Of a stretch of 64,000 bases of DNA, positions 15,908-24,962 are shown piece after piece. Source of the stretch: Paragemmobacter amnigenus (GTDB lineage: Bacteria > Pseudomonadota > Alphaproteobacteria > Rhodobacterales > Rhodobacteraceae). A program made the position numbers and the translations under genes. The DNA lies in the NCBI RefSeq assembly GCF_009908265.2, contig NZ_JAAATX020000014.1, positions 1-64,000 of the forward strand, read 5' to 3'. Numbering within the stretch: the stretch's first letter is position 1; each line of letters opens with the position of its first letter. The notes below the pieces were generated by a model. That model saw only the letters and a list, made by a program, of their open reading frames with translations. It did not search any database and had not been told where the DNA came from.

Positions 15908-16669
15908 TCAGATCACCCCTGCTTCGTCTTTGAGTTTTGCGATCAGCTCGGCCACCGAGCCGACCTTAACGCCCGCCTTGCGGCCCGCCGGTTCCACGGT
16001 CTTGACGACCGACAGCCGCGGGCTCACGTCCACGCCGTAGTCGGCAGGCGTCTTGGTCGCCAGCGGCTTGGCCTTGGCCTTCATTATGTTCGGCAGCGAG
16101 GCATAGCGCGGCTCGTTCAGGCGCAGGTCGACGGTGATGATCGTCGGCATCTTGACTGTGATCGTCTGCAGACCGCCGTCCACCTCGCGGGTGACCTTGG
16201 CTTGGTCGCCGTTGATCGACACTTCCGAGGCGAAGGTCGCCTGGCTCCAGCCGAGAAGCGCCGATAGCATCTGGCCGGTGGCGTTCATGTCGTTGTCGAT
16301 CGCCTGCTTGCCGCAAAGGACGAGGCCCGGCTTTTCTTCCTTCACCACGGCCGCCAGCAGCTTGGCCACGGCCAAGGGCTCGATGTCCACATGCAGGTTG
16401 TCCGTCGCCTCGATCAGGATGGCGCGGTCGGCCCCCATCGCAAGCGCGGTCCGCAGCGTTTCCTGGGCCTGCTTGACGCCGATGGAGACGACCACGACCT
16501 CGGTCGCGATGCCCTTCTCCTTCAGACGGATCGCCTCTTCCACGGCAATCTCGTCAAAGGGGTTCATCGACATCTTCACATTGGCCAGATCGACACCCGT
16601 GCCATCCGCCTTCACGCGGACCTTCACGTTGTAGTCGATCACCCGTTTGACAGGCACCAGAACCTTCAT
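15908..16669 (-). CDS. etfB: Electron transfer flavoprotein beta subunit
   Basis: About 253 residues starting at [17 protein letters not shown] (ATG 16669, preceded by GGAAGC). The frame is open further upstream, but that extension is not conserved in type. The AMP-binding ETF beta motifs are visible: [36 protein letters not shown] and [19 protein letters not shown]. It forms the heterodimer with the following etfA gene. Confidence 0.93.
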   Translation of the reverse strand: MKVLVPVKRVIDYNVKVRVKADGTGVDLANVKMSMNPFDEIAVEEAIRLKEKGIATEVVVVSIGVKQAQETLRTALAMGADRAILIEATDNLHVDIEPLAVAKLLAAVVKEEKPGLVLCGKQAIDNDMNATGQMLSALLGWSQATFASEVSINGDQAKVTREVDGGLQTITVKMPTIITVDLRLNEPRYASLPNIMKAKAKPLATKTPADYGVDVSPRLSVVKTVEPAGRKAGVKVGSVAELIAKLKDEAGVI

Positions 16670-16737
16670 GGGAGAGCTTCCTTTCTCACATCCCCTGTCC
16701 GCCCGGTCGTGCTGGGCGGACAGGGCAGTCATGTGCG

Positions 16738-17493
16738 TCAGTTTGCGGTGTAGCCACCGTCCACGACGATCTCGGCGCCATGGACGAACGAGGCTTCGTC
16801 CGAAGCAAGGAACAGCACCGCGTTCGACACTTCCTCGGGCTTGCTCGGACGCTTGAGGAGCGTGCAGCCCAGGATCGCCTGCCGCGTGGCCGGATCGGCG
16901 TGCAGCAGATCCTTGGTCATCGGCGTGTCAATGACGCCGGGGTGGATCGAGTTCACCCGGATCCCGGTATCTGCCAGATCGACGGCACAGGATTTGGTCA
17001 GCATCCTCACAGCACCCTTGGAACCGATATAGGCCCCGGCCATTGCCGCACCGACGATGCCGTAGATCGACGAAATGTTCACGATCGAGGCCTTGTCCGC
17101 TTCCTTCATCAGCGGCACGGCCGCGCGGATGCCCAGATAGACGCCCTTCACGTTGACGTTCATCGTCAGGTCGAATTCCTCGGGCGTTGTTTCGTGCAGG
17201 GGCTTCAAGATCAGCACGCCCGCGTTGTTGACAAGGATGTCCAGCCGCCCGGCCTTGGCACGCACAGTGGCAATGGCGTTGGCCCAGTCGGCTTCGCTTG
17301 CCACGTCATGCTTGATGAAGTCGGCCTTGCCACCTGCTGCCACAATGCCCTTGGCAACCGCCTCACCCGCCGCCACGTCGCGGTCGGTGACGAAGACATG
17401 CGCGCCTTCCCGCGCCAGAAGTTCGGAGTGGGATTTGCCCATCCCCATTGCTGCGCCCGTCACGAGGGCGACTTTTCCCGATACACGTCCCAC
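16738..17493 (-). CDS. SDR-family alcohol dehydrogenase (cyclic alcohol dehydrogenase candidate)
   Basis: A 251-residue classical short-chain dehydrogenase. The cofactor motif [12 protein letters not shown] (about 12-23) and NNAGVL (about 88-93) are intact. The catalytic Ser in NISSIYG (about 140) and the YIGSK pair (Tyr about 154, Lys about 158) are also present. An acidic residue after the second strand (VTDRD) favours NAD+ over NADP+. It lies directly downstream of the Baeyer-Villiger monooxygenase, where a cyclohexanol-type dehydrogenase (ChnA role) would be expected. Substrate is inferred from context; SDRs of this class act on many secondary alcohols. Confidence 0.8.
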   Translation of the reverse strand: MGRVSGKVALVTGAAMGMGKSHSELLAREGAHVFVTDRDVAAGEAVAKGIVAAGGKADFIKHDVASEADWANAIATVRAKAGRLDILVNNAGVLILKPLHETTPEEFDLTMNVNVKGVYLGIRAAVPLMKEADKASIVNISSIYGIVGAAMAGAYIGSKGAVRMLTKSCAVDLADTGIRVNSIHPGVIDTPMTKDLLHADPATRQAILGCTLLKRPSKPEEVSNAVLFLASDEASFVHGAEIVVDGGYTAN

Positions 17494-17580
17494 AGACTCT
17501 CTCCCTTATTGCTGTGTGGTTTTCTTGGCGCATGGCGGGCCGGGCACAATCCTGCCCGGCCCGCCGCGCGTTCCGTAGCT

Positions 17581-19218
17581 TCAGGCGCTTGCCATCTCGC
17601 GGTCGAAGATCATGGTCTGGTAACCACCATCCTTCACCGCGTTGATCGCGTTGCGGTAATTGCCGATGCCCGCCATGTAGAACATCACCGCGTTCTTCTT
17701 GCCGGGGATGTTCGCACCGAAGATCCAACTTTCGGCTTTCGGGAATAGGGTCATGTCCGCAATTGTCCGGCAGAGCGTGACCCATTCGTCCCGGGCGGCC
17801 TCGGTCGGCTCGATGGCCTTCAGGCCCTTGCCCTCCATCATCTCGATGGTGTCGGCGATCCACTCGACCTGCGTTTCGATGCTCGGCGGCAGGTTGGTGA
17901 AGGGGCCATTCGGGCCAAGGATCATGAAGAGGTTCGGGAAATCCGTCTCCATCATGCCCAGATAGCCCAGGGGGCCGTCCTTCCACTTGTCGCGCATGGT
18001 GACGCCGCCGCGGCCGCGCATGTCCATCTTGACGTAGTTGCCGTCCACCGCGTCAAAGCCAGTGGCGAAGATCACCACATCCAGCTCATGCTCCGCGCCA
18101 CTTTCCAGCCGGATACCGGTCGCGGTGAACTCGGCGATCGGGTCGGCCTTTACATCGGCGAGGGTGACGTTGGGCCGATTGTAGACCTCATAGTAGTTGT
18201 TCCCGCACAAGGGGCGCTTGGCATAGATGTCGCGCGGCGTCAGCGCCTTTGCGGTTGCGGGATCCTTCACGATTTCCTTGATTTTCTTCTTGATGAAGTC
18301 GGCAGCCGCGTCATTTGCGATCTGGCTGGTCGCAATGTCGCAGAACGTTCCAAACATGAAGTAGAAGCCGCCGCCGCGCTGCCATGCGGCCTCGAACACG
18401 CGTTCGCGTTCTTCAGGCGAAGCGGTTTCCGCAGGCACGGTGCTTTCCTCGAAGCCGAAGGCCACGACCGAGGATTTCACTTGTTTCCAGATGTCGTCGT
18501 AGTTGGCCTTTTGCTGGGCGATCGTCGCCTCGTCCTGGGGCGTGTTGCCGATCGGCACGACATATTGGGGCGAGCGCTGGAATACCGTAAGATGCCCGGC
18601 AATCGGAGCGGTCGCGGTGATGACCTGAACCCCGGTCGAGCCGGTGCCGATCACGCCGACGCGCTTGCCCTTGAGTTCGACACCCTCGGGCCAGTAGCCG
18701 GTGTGCAGCATCTGGCCCTTGAAGCTGTCAATGCCCTTGTATTTCGGCGTGTTCGTCGCGGACAGCAGGCCAAGCGCCGTGATCAAGTATTTCGCGGTGA
18801 CCGTCTCGCCCTTGTCGGTTGTCACATGCCACAGCCCGGTTTCGTCATTGAAATGGGTCGCGGTGACACGAGTGTTGAACTGGAAGCTGCGGCGCAGGTC
18901 GTAGGTGTCTGCAACCTCGTTCATGTAGGCGCGGATTTCGGGCTGGGTAAGATAGCGGGTCTTCCAGCGACCCTTTTGCAAAAGCTCGCCGCTGAAGGAA
19001 TAGCGGTAGACGAAGCTTTCGGTATCCGACAGCGCGCCGGGATAGCGGTTCCAGTACCAGGTGCCACCCACATCGCCTGCACTGTCGAAGGCCTTGACGT
19101 TCAGGCCCTGTTCATTGCGCAATTTGTAGACGGAATAGAGACCGCCGAAGCCCGCACCGATGACGACAGCATCGAAATCGGCGCCCTTGGTCTTTGTGGT
19201 TTCAACAGATTTGGTCAT
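17581..19218 (-). CDS. chnB: Baeyer-Villiger monooxygenase (cyclohexanone monooxygenase-like)
   Basis: A 545-residue flavin monooxygenase, the usual size of type I BVMOs. It starts at ATG 19218 behind GGGAGGAG, not at the frame opening upstream. FAD motif GAGFGG (21-26), the BVMO fingerprint FKGQMLHTGYWP (166-177, matching FxGxxxHxxxWP) and NADPH motif GTGSTG (191-196) are all intact. It should insert oxygen beside a cyclic ketone carbonyl to give a lactone. It is flanked by a lactone hydrolase and an alcohol dehydrogenase, so cyclohexanone or a close ring size is the likely substrate. Ring size cannot be read from sequence. Confidence 0.88.
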   Translation of the reverse strand: MTKSVETTKTKGADFDAVVIGAGFGGLYSVYKLRNEQGLNVKAFDSAGDVGGTWYWNRYPGALSDTESFVYRYSFSGELLQKGRWKTRYLTQPEIRAYMNEVADTYDLRRSFQFNTRVTATHFNDETGLWHVTTDKGETVTAKYLITALGLLSATNTPKYKGIDSFKGQMLHTGYWPEGVELKGKRVGVIGTGSTGVQVITATAPIAGHLTVFQRSPQYVVPIGNTPQDEATIAQQKANYDDIWKQVKSSVVAFGFEESTVPAETASPEERERVFEAAWQRGGGFYFMFGTFCDIATSQIANDAAADFIKKKIKEIVKDPATAKALTPRDIYAKRPLCGNNYYEVYNRPNVTLADVKADPIAEFTATGIRLESGAEHELDVVIFATGFDAVDGNYVKMDMRGRGGVTMRDKWKDGPLGYLGMMETDFPNLFMILGPNGPFTNLPPSIETQVEWIADTIEMMEGKGLKAIEPTEAARDEWVTLCRTIADMTLFPKAESWIFGANIPGKKNAVMFYMAGIGNYRNAINAVKDGGYQTMIFDREMASA

Positions 19219-19332
19219 GATACTCCTCCCAGAGCATGGCACTGCCGCCCCGCGAAAAGCGGGTGAAAGGCCGGTTGACTGTGATGATATTTGTTGCTGC
19301 CCCGCGCCAGCTGGCGGCGCGGGGCAGTCGGA

Positions 19333-20235
19333 TCAGAGGGCGCGATACCAAGCGGCGATGCGTGCCAGTTCCTGATCGGCCTCGGGGGCGCGGCCCGACA
19401 GGGCCGGGAAGACGTGCTGCATCCCCGGCACCACCGAGAGTGCGACGTTCACGCCCTGCGACTTGGCCTTGGCGGCCAGCGACTCGGAATCGCTTTGCAG
19501 CGTCTCGGCCCCGCCGCAAGTGATGTAGAGCGGCGGGAAGCCGGTGAAATCGTTTTCCAGCGGGTTGGCCAGCGGGTTCAGCGGATCGGTCGCGCCGCCG
19601 AGGAACATGCCGGCCATCGCTTCAAGGATCGGCTTGCCGACCAGCGCATCGGTGGCGGCGTTGGTTTCCAACGTCTTGCCGCGCAGCGCCATGTCAAGCC
19701 AGGGCGAATAGGCGATGACCGCACCCGGAAGGGGCAGGCCAAGGTCGCGGAACTTCAGCACCGAAGCGATGGCGAGGTTGCCACCCGCGCTGTCGCCTGC
19801 AGTCAGAATGTTCCTCGCCTCGAACCCTTGGGCCAGCAGCGCTTTGTAAGCGGCCACGGCATCCTCGATCTGGGCGGGGAAGGGGTGTTCCGGCGCACGG
19901 CGATAGTGCAGAATGCAGGCGGTCACGCCCAGCACTTTAGCAAGATGGCCCGCCATCTTTCGGTGGCTGTCGGCCGAACCAACAGCAAACCCGCCGCCAT
20001 GAGTATAAACGATCACGCGCTTGGCGTCGGCGCCCACGGGCAGGGCCCAGATCGCCTCGACCCCGCCGACATGGTCGCTCTTGTAGGTGACGTTCTCCGG
20101 TTCCAGCGCGGGCTGGCCCCATTCGTCGAACATGCTGCGCAGGTTGGCGATGGTCAGGCCGGGGTTCGCGACCATTTGGTCGGTCCAGCTCTGATAGAGC
20201 GCACGCAGTGTATCGGCTTCCTTGCTGATTGCCAT
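19333..20235 (-). CDS. HSL-family alpha/beta hydrolase (lactone hydrolase candidate)
   Basis: A 300-residue esterase starting at ATG 20235 behind TTGGAGG. It has the hormone-sensitive-lipase oxyanion motif HGGG (79-82), the nucleophile motif GDSAGG (147-152, Ser 149), an acidic segment ETLQSDSES and a terminal His in PGMQHVF. HSL-type enzymes include known epsilon-lactone hydrolases (ChnC, monoterpene lactone hydrolases). The gene sits immediately upstream of the BVMO in the same operon, so opening of the BVMO lactone to a hydroxy acid is the natural role. Activity on other esters is possible. Confidence 0.82.
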   Translation of the reverse strand: MAISKEADTLRALYQSWTDQMVANPGLTIANLRSMFDEWGQPALEPENVTYKSDHVGGVEAIWALPVGADAKRVIVYTHGGGFAVGSADSHRKMAGHLAKVLGVTACILHYRRAPEHPFPAQIEDAVAAYKALLAQGFEARNILTAGDSAGGNLAIASVLKFRDLGLPLPGAVIAYSPWLDMALRGKTLETNAATDALVGKPILEAMAGMFLGGATDPLNPLANPLENDFTGFPPLYITCGGAETLQSDSESLAAKAKSQGVNVALSVVPGMQHVFPALSGRAPEADQELARIAAWYRAL

Positions 20236-20442
20236 TTTATCCTCCAATGGTGGTGTTCCTGCCTTTCCTCGCCTCCGTCCGATCCTCCATCGGCACAGGG
20301 GGGCACGGAATATCCCTGATCACGAGACGCTACAGCCATTGGCGGTACCGCGTATTGAACGTGCTTGCTTGCCGCGTAGCATCTTCTTGCTGTTTCGCGC
20401 CCCCAGTGCGGCGCGGGGGCGGTCCGGGCTGGGGCGCGGGGA

Positions 20443-22518
20443 TCAGGCGTTGGCCTTGGCGGCGTTCAGGCTGTCCAGGGTCAGCCCCTTTGCGGCCAGA
20501 CGCGCCAGCAGCGGCGGCACCGCCCATCCCTGCGGATCGGCCGTGGCCAGCGCCGCATAGCGCGCCAGCAGGTCTTTCGCCCCAAGGCTGTCGGCATGAT
20601 GCATCAACCCGCCGCGCCAGCGCGGAAAGCCGTAGCCATGCACCAGCGCCAGGTCGATGTCCTGCGGCCGTTCGGCGATGCCTTCGTCAAGGATGGCACA
20701 GGCCTCGGCGATCATCGCCAGGGTGATCCGCTCGACGATCCCCTCTGCGGTAAAGCTGCGCCGCGTCTTGCCCGCTTCGGCCGAGACCCGGTGGATCTCC
20801 TCCGTCACCAGTGCCGACACCACGGGCTTGCCCTCTGCGCCGTAATCATACCACCCCGCGCCGGTCTTACGGCCAAGGCGCTTGTGATCCTCGACCAGCC
20901 GTTCCACCAGCGGGACGTGACGCGGGGTGGCGCCAGCGTTCTGCCGCCGGATGTTGGCGTAAGCGATGTCCAGGCCGGACATGTCCTGCGCCTCATAAGG
21001 CCCCATCGCCATGCCGAAGCCCTGCATCGCGGCATCGATCTCGGCCGGCAAGGCGCCCTCGACCAGCAAGAGGTTCGCCTCCTGCCGGTAGCGCGTCAGG
21101 ATGCGGTTGCCGATGAAGCCGTCGCACACACCCGACAGGACCGGAACCTTGCCTAACCGCCGTGCCAGCGCGAAACCCGCGCCAAGTGTTTCGGGCGAGG
21201 TGCGCTCGCCCTTCACGATCTCCAAGAGCTTCATGACATGGGCCGGGCTGAAGAAATGCAGCCCGAGGAACCTCGTCGGGTTCTTTAGGTCATCGGCGAG
21301 GCGGTTCACGTCAAGGTATGAGGTGTTGGTGGCCAGGATGGTTTCTGGCGGCAGGGCGGCCTCAAGCTCGGCAAAGATCGCGCGCTTGACGTCAAAATCC
21401 TCGAATGCCGCCTCGATGGCCAGATCGGCGGGTGGCAGGTTGTCGTATCCGGCTACGGTGGTCAGGCGGCCGTGAACGGCTTCGCCGTCGATTGCAGACA
21501 GCGTGCCACGGGCGACCCCCTGATCAACCAGCTTGCGAAGATTGTCCTCGGCCCGCCCCGCCGCCGTCGCGTCACGCTCGACAATCGTCACCGCGATGCC
21601 TCCGGTTGCGAAGGCGTAGGCGATGGAGGCCCCCATGTTGCCGCCGCCGACGACAATGGCCGTCGCTATATCGCGCGCCGGTCTGGGATAGTCGCGCCCA
21701 CGGTTGCCAGCCGCCCGTTCGGTAAAGAACACATGCCTGAGCGCGCGCGCCTGAGCCGAGGCGCGCAGGTCCAAAAACGCCGCCCGTTCTCGCGCCAGCC
21801 CTTCGGCCAGCGGCAGCGTGGCACTGGCCGCGACCAGACCCACGGCGATTGGCGGCGCAATCTGGCCGGTCAGGCGCCGCTTCGCATGAGCCAGCATAGC
21901 GGCCACGGCGTCCTCATCCACTTGGGGCGCGGGTTGCTCGTCCGGCCCTCGCGCTGCGGCAAGTAGAGCGTCGTCAATGGCCAGCGCGACTGCCAGCGGG
22001 TTGTCCGCAAGCTTGTCGACCAGCCCCAGCGACAGCGCCTTGCCTGCCGCGATGGCCTTGCCGGTCACGATCATGTCCAGCGCCGCCTTGACGCCGATCA
22101 GGCGCGGCAGCCTTTGCGTCCCGCCTGCGCCCGGAACAATGCCCAGAACCACCTCGGGCAGGCCAAGCTGCGCGCCGGGCGCGGCGATGCGGTATCGGCA
22201 GGCTAGCGCGATCTCCAGCCCGCCGCCCAATGCCGCCCCGTTGATCGCGGCGATCGTCGGGATCGCCAGCCCCGCAAGATGCAGCAGCACATCGTTCAGG
22301 TGCGGTTCGATCGGCGGCAGGCCGAACTCCCTCGCATCCGCACCCGCGACAAAGGTGTTGCCCGCGCCGGTGACGATCAGGCGGGTCGCGCCCTGTGCCA
22401 TCGCCGCGTCCATCCCACGCATCAGTCCCGCCCGAACCTCGGCACTGAGCAGGTTCAAGGGCGCATTGTCGAAGGTCAGGATGGCCGCGCCACCACTCAG
22501 GTTCAGATCAACGGACAT
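20443..22518 (-). CDS. Fused enoyl-CoA hydratase / 3-hydroxyacyl-CoA dehydrogenase
   Basis: A 691-residue FadJ/FadB-type multifunctional enzyme (ATG 22518 behind GAGG). The hydratase half (about 1-190) keeps both Glu-bearing motifs GGGLEIALACRY and LPEVVLGIVPGAGG. The dehydrogenase half (about 285-690) has the NAD motif VVGGGNMGASIAYAFA, LHFFSPAHVMKLLEIV and the GRKTGAGWYDY region. It performs the two middle steps of beta-oxidation. In this island the expected substrate is 2,3-didehydroadipyl-CoA, giving 3-oxoadipyl-CoA for the thiolase. It starts eight bases after the aldehyde dehydrogenase stop. Confidence 0.9.
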   Translation of the reverse strand: MSVDLNLSGGAAILTFDNAPLNLLSAEVRAGLMRGMDAAMAQGATRLIVTGAGNTFVAGADAREFGLPPIEPHLNDVLLHLAGLAIPTIAAINGAALGGGLEIALACRYRIAAPGAQLGLPEVVLGIVPGAGGTQRLPRLIGVKAALDMIVTGKAIAAGKALSLGLVDKLADNPLAVALAIDDALLAAARGPDEQPAPQVDEDAVAAMLAHAKRRLTGQIAPPIAVGLVAASATLPLAEGLARERAAFLDLRASAQARALRHVFFTERAAGNRGRDYPRPARDIATAIVVGGGNMGASIAYAFATGGIAVTIVERDATAAGRAEDNLRKLVDQGVARGTLSAIDGEAVHGRLTTVAGYDNLPPADLAIEAAFEDFDVKRAIFAELEAALPPETILATNTSYLDVNRLADDLKNPTRFLGLHFFSPAHVMKLLEIVKGERTSPETLGAGFALARRLGKVPVLSGVCDGFIGNRILTRYRQEANLLLVEGALPAEIDAAMQGFGMAMGPYEAQDMSGLDIAYANIRRQNAGATPRHVPLVERLVEDHKRLGRKTGAGWYDYGAEGKPVVSALVTEEIHRVSAEAGKTRRSFTAEGIVERITLAMIAEACAILDEGIAERPQDIDLALVHGYGFPRWRGGLMHHADSLGAKDLLARYAALATADPQGWAVPPLLARLAAKGLTLDSLNAAKANA

Positions 22519-22526
22519 GTTAGACC

Positions 22527-23981
22527 TCACTGGACCGGCGCGGAATTGCGCGAGATGAACTTGGTGGACAGGTAGCCGTCAAACGTCTCGGTCCCGCCTT
22601 CGCTGCCATAGCCACTGTCGCGTACGCCGCCGAACGGCGTTTCCGGCAGGGCGAGGCCGAAGTGGTTGATGCTGACCATCCCCGCTTGCAAGCCTGCTGC
22701 TGCACGGTCGGCCCGTTCCAACGAATTGGTGAAGATGTAGGAAGCAAGGCCGAAGGGCAGGCCATTGGCGCGTGCCAACCCGTCCTCGATCTCGCGGAAG
22801 GGCGACACGACCGCGACCGGACCGAAGGGCTCGTCGCGCATCAGGGCGATGCTGTCGTCGGGCGTGTTGACGATCGTGGGCGCGTAGAAACTGCCGCTGT
22901 TGCCGATCCGGGTGCCCCCGGTCAGCACCTCGGCGCCGTTGTCGCGCGCATCGGCCACAAGCCTTTCCATCGCCGTCACCCGGCCCGCATGGCAAAGCGG
23001 TCCCATCTGCGTGCCCTCGGCCAGGCCGTCACCGACCTTCACGGCCTGAAACGCCGAGACCAGCTCCGCAAGGAACCGCTCGTGAATGCCCGCCTGCACA
23101 AAGAATCGGGTGGGCGAGACGCAGACCTGCCCGGCATTGCGCAGCTTGTTGCCCGCCAGAGCCCGCGCTGCCGCTCCGGCATCCGCGTCATCGAAGACCA
23201 GCACCGGCGCGTGGCCGCCCAGTTCCATCGTGGCCCGCTTCATGTGCCGCCCGGCCAGCGCGGCTAGATGCTTGCCCACCTCGACCGACCCGGTGAAGGT
23301 GATCTTGCGCAAGACCGGATGCGCGATAAGCGTTTCCGAGATGAAGGCCGAGTTGCCCCAGACGAGGTTCAGGCAACCCTCGGGCAGACCCGCCTCCTGC
23401 AGGAAGCGCGCGATGGCAAGGCAGCCTGCCGGGGCTTCGGCCGGGCCTTTCAGGATCATCGTGCAGCCCGACGCCAGCGCGGCGGCGACCTTTCGCACAG
23501 CCTGGCTCAGCGGAAAGTTCCAAGGGGTGATGGCAAGGCAGACACCCACCGGCTCGCGCACGACCAACTGCTGCACCGTCGGATTGCGCGAAGGCACGAT
23601 GCGGCCATAGATGCGGCGACATTCCTCGGCGTGCCAGTCGACGTGGTCGGCGGACGCGCGCACCTCGACCAGCGCTTCGGCTAGCGGCTTGCCTTCATCC
23701 AGCGTGATCCAGCGGGCGATCATCGCATCGTTTTGCCGCAGAAGATCGGCGAACCGGCGCAGGATCGCGCCACGATCGGTGGGCGAACGGTCCTTCCAAG
23801 TGGCAAAGGCCGATTCGGCGTGGCGCACCGCACGCTCCAGATCCTCGGCCGTGGCCTGGGGAATTCGGCCAATCTCGACCCCGTTGGCCGGGTTGATGAC
23901 CGCCCGATCGCCGGTAGTTGCACTCGCCAGCCAATCCTTGCCGATGAGGTGGCGGATTTGCGGGTAATCCAGATTATTCAT
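22527..23981 (-). CDS. NAD(P)+-dependent aldehyde dehydrogenase
   Basis: About 484 residues from ATG 23981 (a 498-residue version from 24023 has no ribosome-binding site). The ALDH motifs are present: ITPWNFPLSQ (substrate/cofactor entry), TMELGGHAP with the general-base Glu, and NAGQVCVSPTRF with the nucleophilic Cys. The protein resembles succinate-semialdehyde-type ALDHs, which accept omega-oxo acids. Oxidation of 6-oxohexanoate to adipate (ChnE role) fits the pathway. It is the first gene of the minus-strand operon and faces the IclR-type regulator across a 175-bp control region. Confidence 0.87.
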   Translation of the reverse strand: MNNLDYPQIRHLIGKDWLASATTGDRAVINPANGVEIGRIPQATAEDLERAVRHAESAFATWKDRSPTDRGAILRRFADLLRQNDAMIARWITLDEGKPLAEALVEVRASADHVDWHAEECRRIYGRIVPSRNPTVQQLVVREPVGVCLAITPWNFPLSQAVRKVAAALASGCTMILKGPAEAPAGCLAIARFLQEAGLPEGCLNLVWGNSAFISETLIAHPVLRKITFTGSVEVGKHLAALAGRHMKRATMELGGHAPVLVFDDADAGAAARALAGNKLRNAGQVCVSPTRFFVQAGIHERFLAELVSAFQAVKVGDGLAEGTQMGPLCHAGRVTAMERLVADARDNGAEVLTGGTRIGNSGSFYAPTIVNTPDDSIALMRDEPFGPVAVVSPFREIEDGLARANGLPFGLASYIFTNSLERADRAAAGLQAGMVSINHFGLALPETPFGGVRDSGYGSEGGTETFDGYLSTKFISRNSAPVQ

Positions 23982-24057
23982 GATGTTCACGTCCTCGCTT
24001 GGCAGCGCCACCCGCTGTTCCATTGATGCAAGCGGGATAAGGCGGGCAGCTTCTTTA

Positions 24058-24083
24058 TTCCGCTATGCGGAAAAATATTCCGC
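24058..24083. promoter_or_regulatory. IclR-type operator in the divergent control region
   Basis: TTCCGC-TAT-GCGGAA (24058-24072) is a perfect 15-bp palindrome. A further half-site TTCCGC (24078-24083) starts exactly 20 bp, two helix turns, after the first. It is placed between the divergently transcribed aldehyde dehydrogenase operon and the iclR-like gene, as expected for regulation of both. Confidence 0.6.
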
Positions 24084-24087
24084 AGTA

Positions 24088-24116
24088 TTGACGTGGACCA
24101 TATCTTTGCTTTAGAG
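24088..24116 (+). promoter_or_regulatory. Candidate promoter of the iclR-like gene
   Basis: TTGACG (24088-24093), 17 bp, then TTAGAG (24111-24116), 40 bp before the GTG start. The -35 abuts the IclR-type operator half-site, so autorepression by occlusion is plausible. Confidence 0.4.
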
Positions 24117-24156
24117 ATCATTCAATACGCAGCATCTGTCCTTGAGGAGGGACACC

Positions 24157-24948
24157 GTGAGGCCAAGGAAGGAGAAACCCGAGGATGACGAACAGGACCG
24201 CGACTTCGTGGTGGCCTTGGCGCGCGGCCTGGAACTTCTGCGCGCCTTCCGGCGTGAGGGCGAGGCGCTGGGCAACCGCGATCTTGCCGAACGCGCGGCG
24301 CTCAGCAAATCCACCGTCTCACGGCTGACCTACACGCTGCACAAACTGGGGTATCTCAGCTACAACCCAGACACCGCGCGCTACGTGTTGGCGCCCCCGG
24401 TGCTGTCACTGGGCTTTTCCTGCCTTGCTGGGATGCCCCTGCGGCAACTGGCCAAGCCTTACATGCAGGAACTCGCCGATTACACCGGGATGCCGGTGGC
24501 AATGGCCAGCCGCGACCGCCTGTCGATGGTCTATCTGGAACGCTGCAAGGGCACCAATGCGGTGACGCTCGCGATCGAAGTCGGCGCGCATATCAAGCTG
24601 GCCACCACCGCAGTCGGCCGGGCCTGTATCGCCGCCCACCCCGAGGACGAGCGCGCCCGGATGATCGACGAGGTGCGCGAGCACGAAGGCGAGAACTGGC
24701 CAAACGTCCAGCCCGGTATCGAAAAGGCGATCGAGGATTACCAGACCCGTGGCTACTGCACCTCCTATACCGAATGGAAGCGCGACGTGAACGCGGTGGC
24801 GGTGCCCTTCATCCCACGCGACGGCTCGCCCATCGTCGCCTTCAACTGTGGCGGCCCCTCGCAGACCCTGACGCGCGACTGGATCGAAAGTGATGTCGCG
24901 CCCCGCCTTATCAACGTTGTCCGCCACGTGGCGGCCGTAGCCCCCTGA
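24157..24948 (+). CDS. IclR-family transcriptional regulator
   Basis: A 263-residue regulator read from GTG 24157, seven bases after GAGGAGGGA; a TTG five codons upstream is less likely. The winged helix-turn-helix (about 20-75: LLRAFRREGEALGNRDLAERAALSKSTVSRL, in pieces) is followed by the IclR effector domain (GMPVAMASRDRLSMVYLER, TTAVGRACIAA, GYCTSYTEWKRDVNAVAVPF). It is divergent from the catabolic operon and probably reports a pathway intermediate. IclR members such as PcaR and PobR control related aromatic and dicarboxylate routes. Confidence 0.88.
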   Translation: MRPRKEKPEDDEQDRDFVVALARGLELLRAFRREGEALGNRDLAERAALSKSTVSRLTYTLHKLGYLSYNPDTARYVLAPPVLSLGFSCLAGMPLRQLAKPYMQELADYTGMPVAMASRDRLSMVYLERCKGTNAVTLAIEVGAHIKLATTAVGRACIAAHPEDERARMIDEVREHEGENWPNVQPGIEKAIEDYQTRGYCTSYTEWKRDVNAVAVPFIPRDGSPIVAFNCGGPSQTLTRDWIESDVAPRLINVVRHVAAVAP

Positions 24949-24962
24949 CCCCAGAGAATACC

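Noticed and set aside
18088-19266. Long plus-strand open frame opposite the Baeyer-Villiger monooxygenase (also 19291-20319 opposite the hydrolase)
   Set aside because: High GC content creates long antisense frames. They lack ribosome-binding sites and family motifs, while the minus-strand frames carry complete catalytic motifs.
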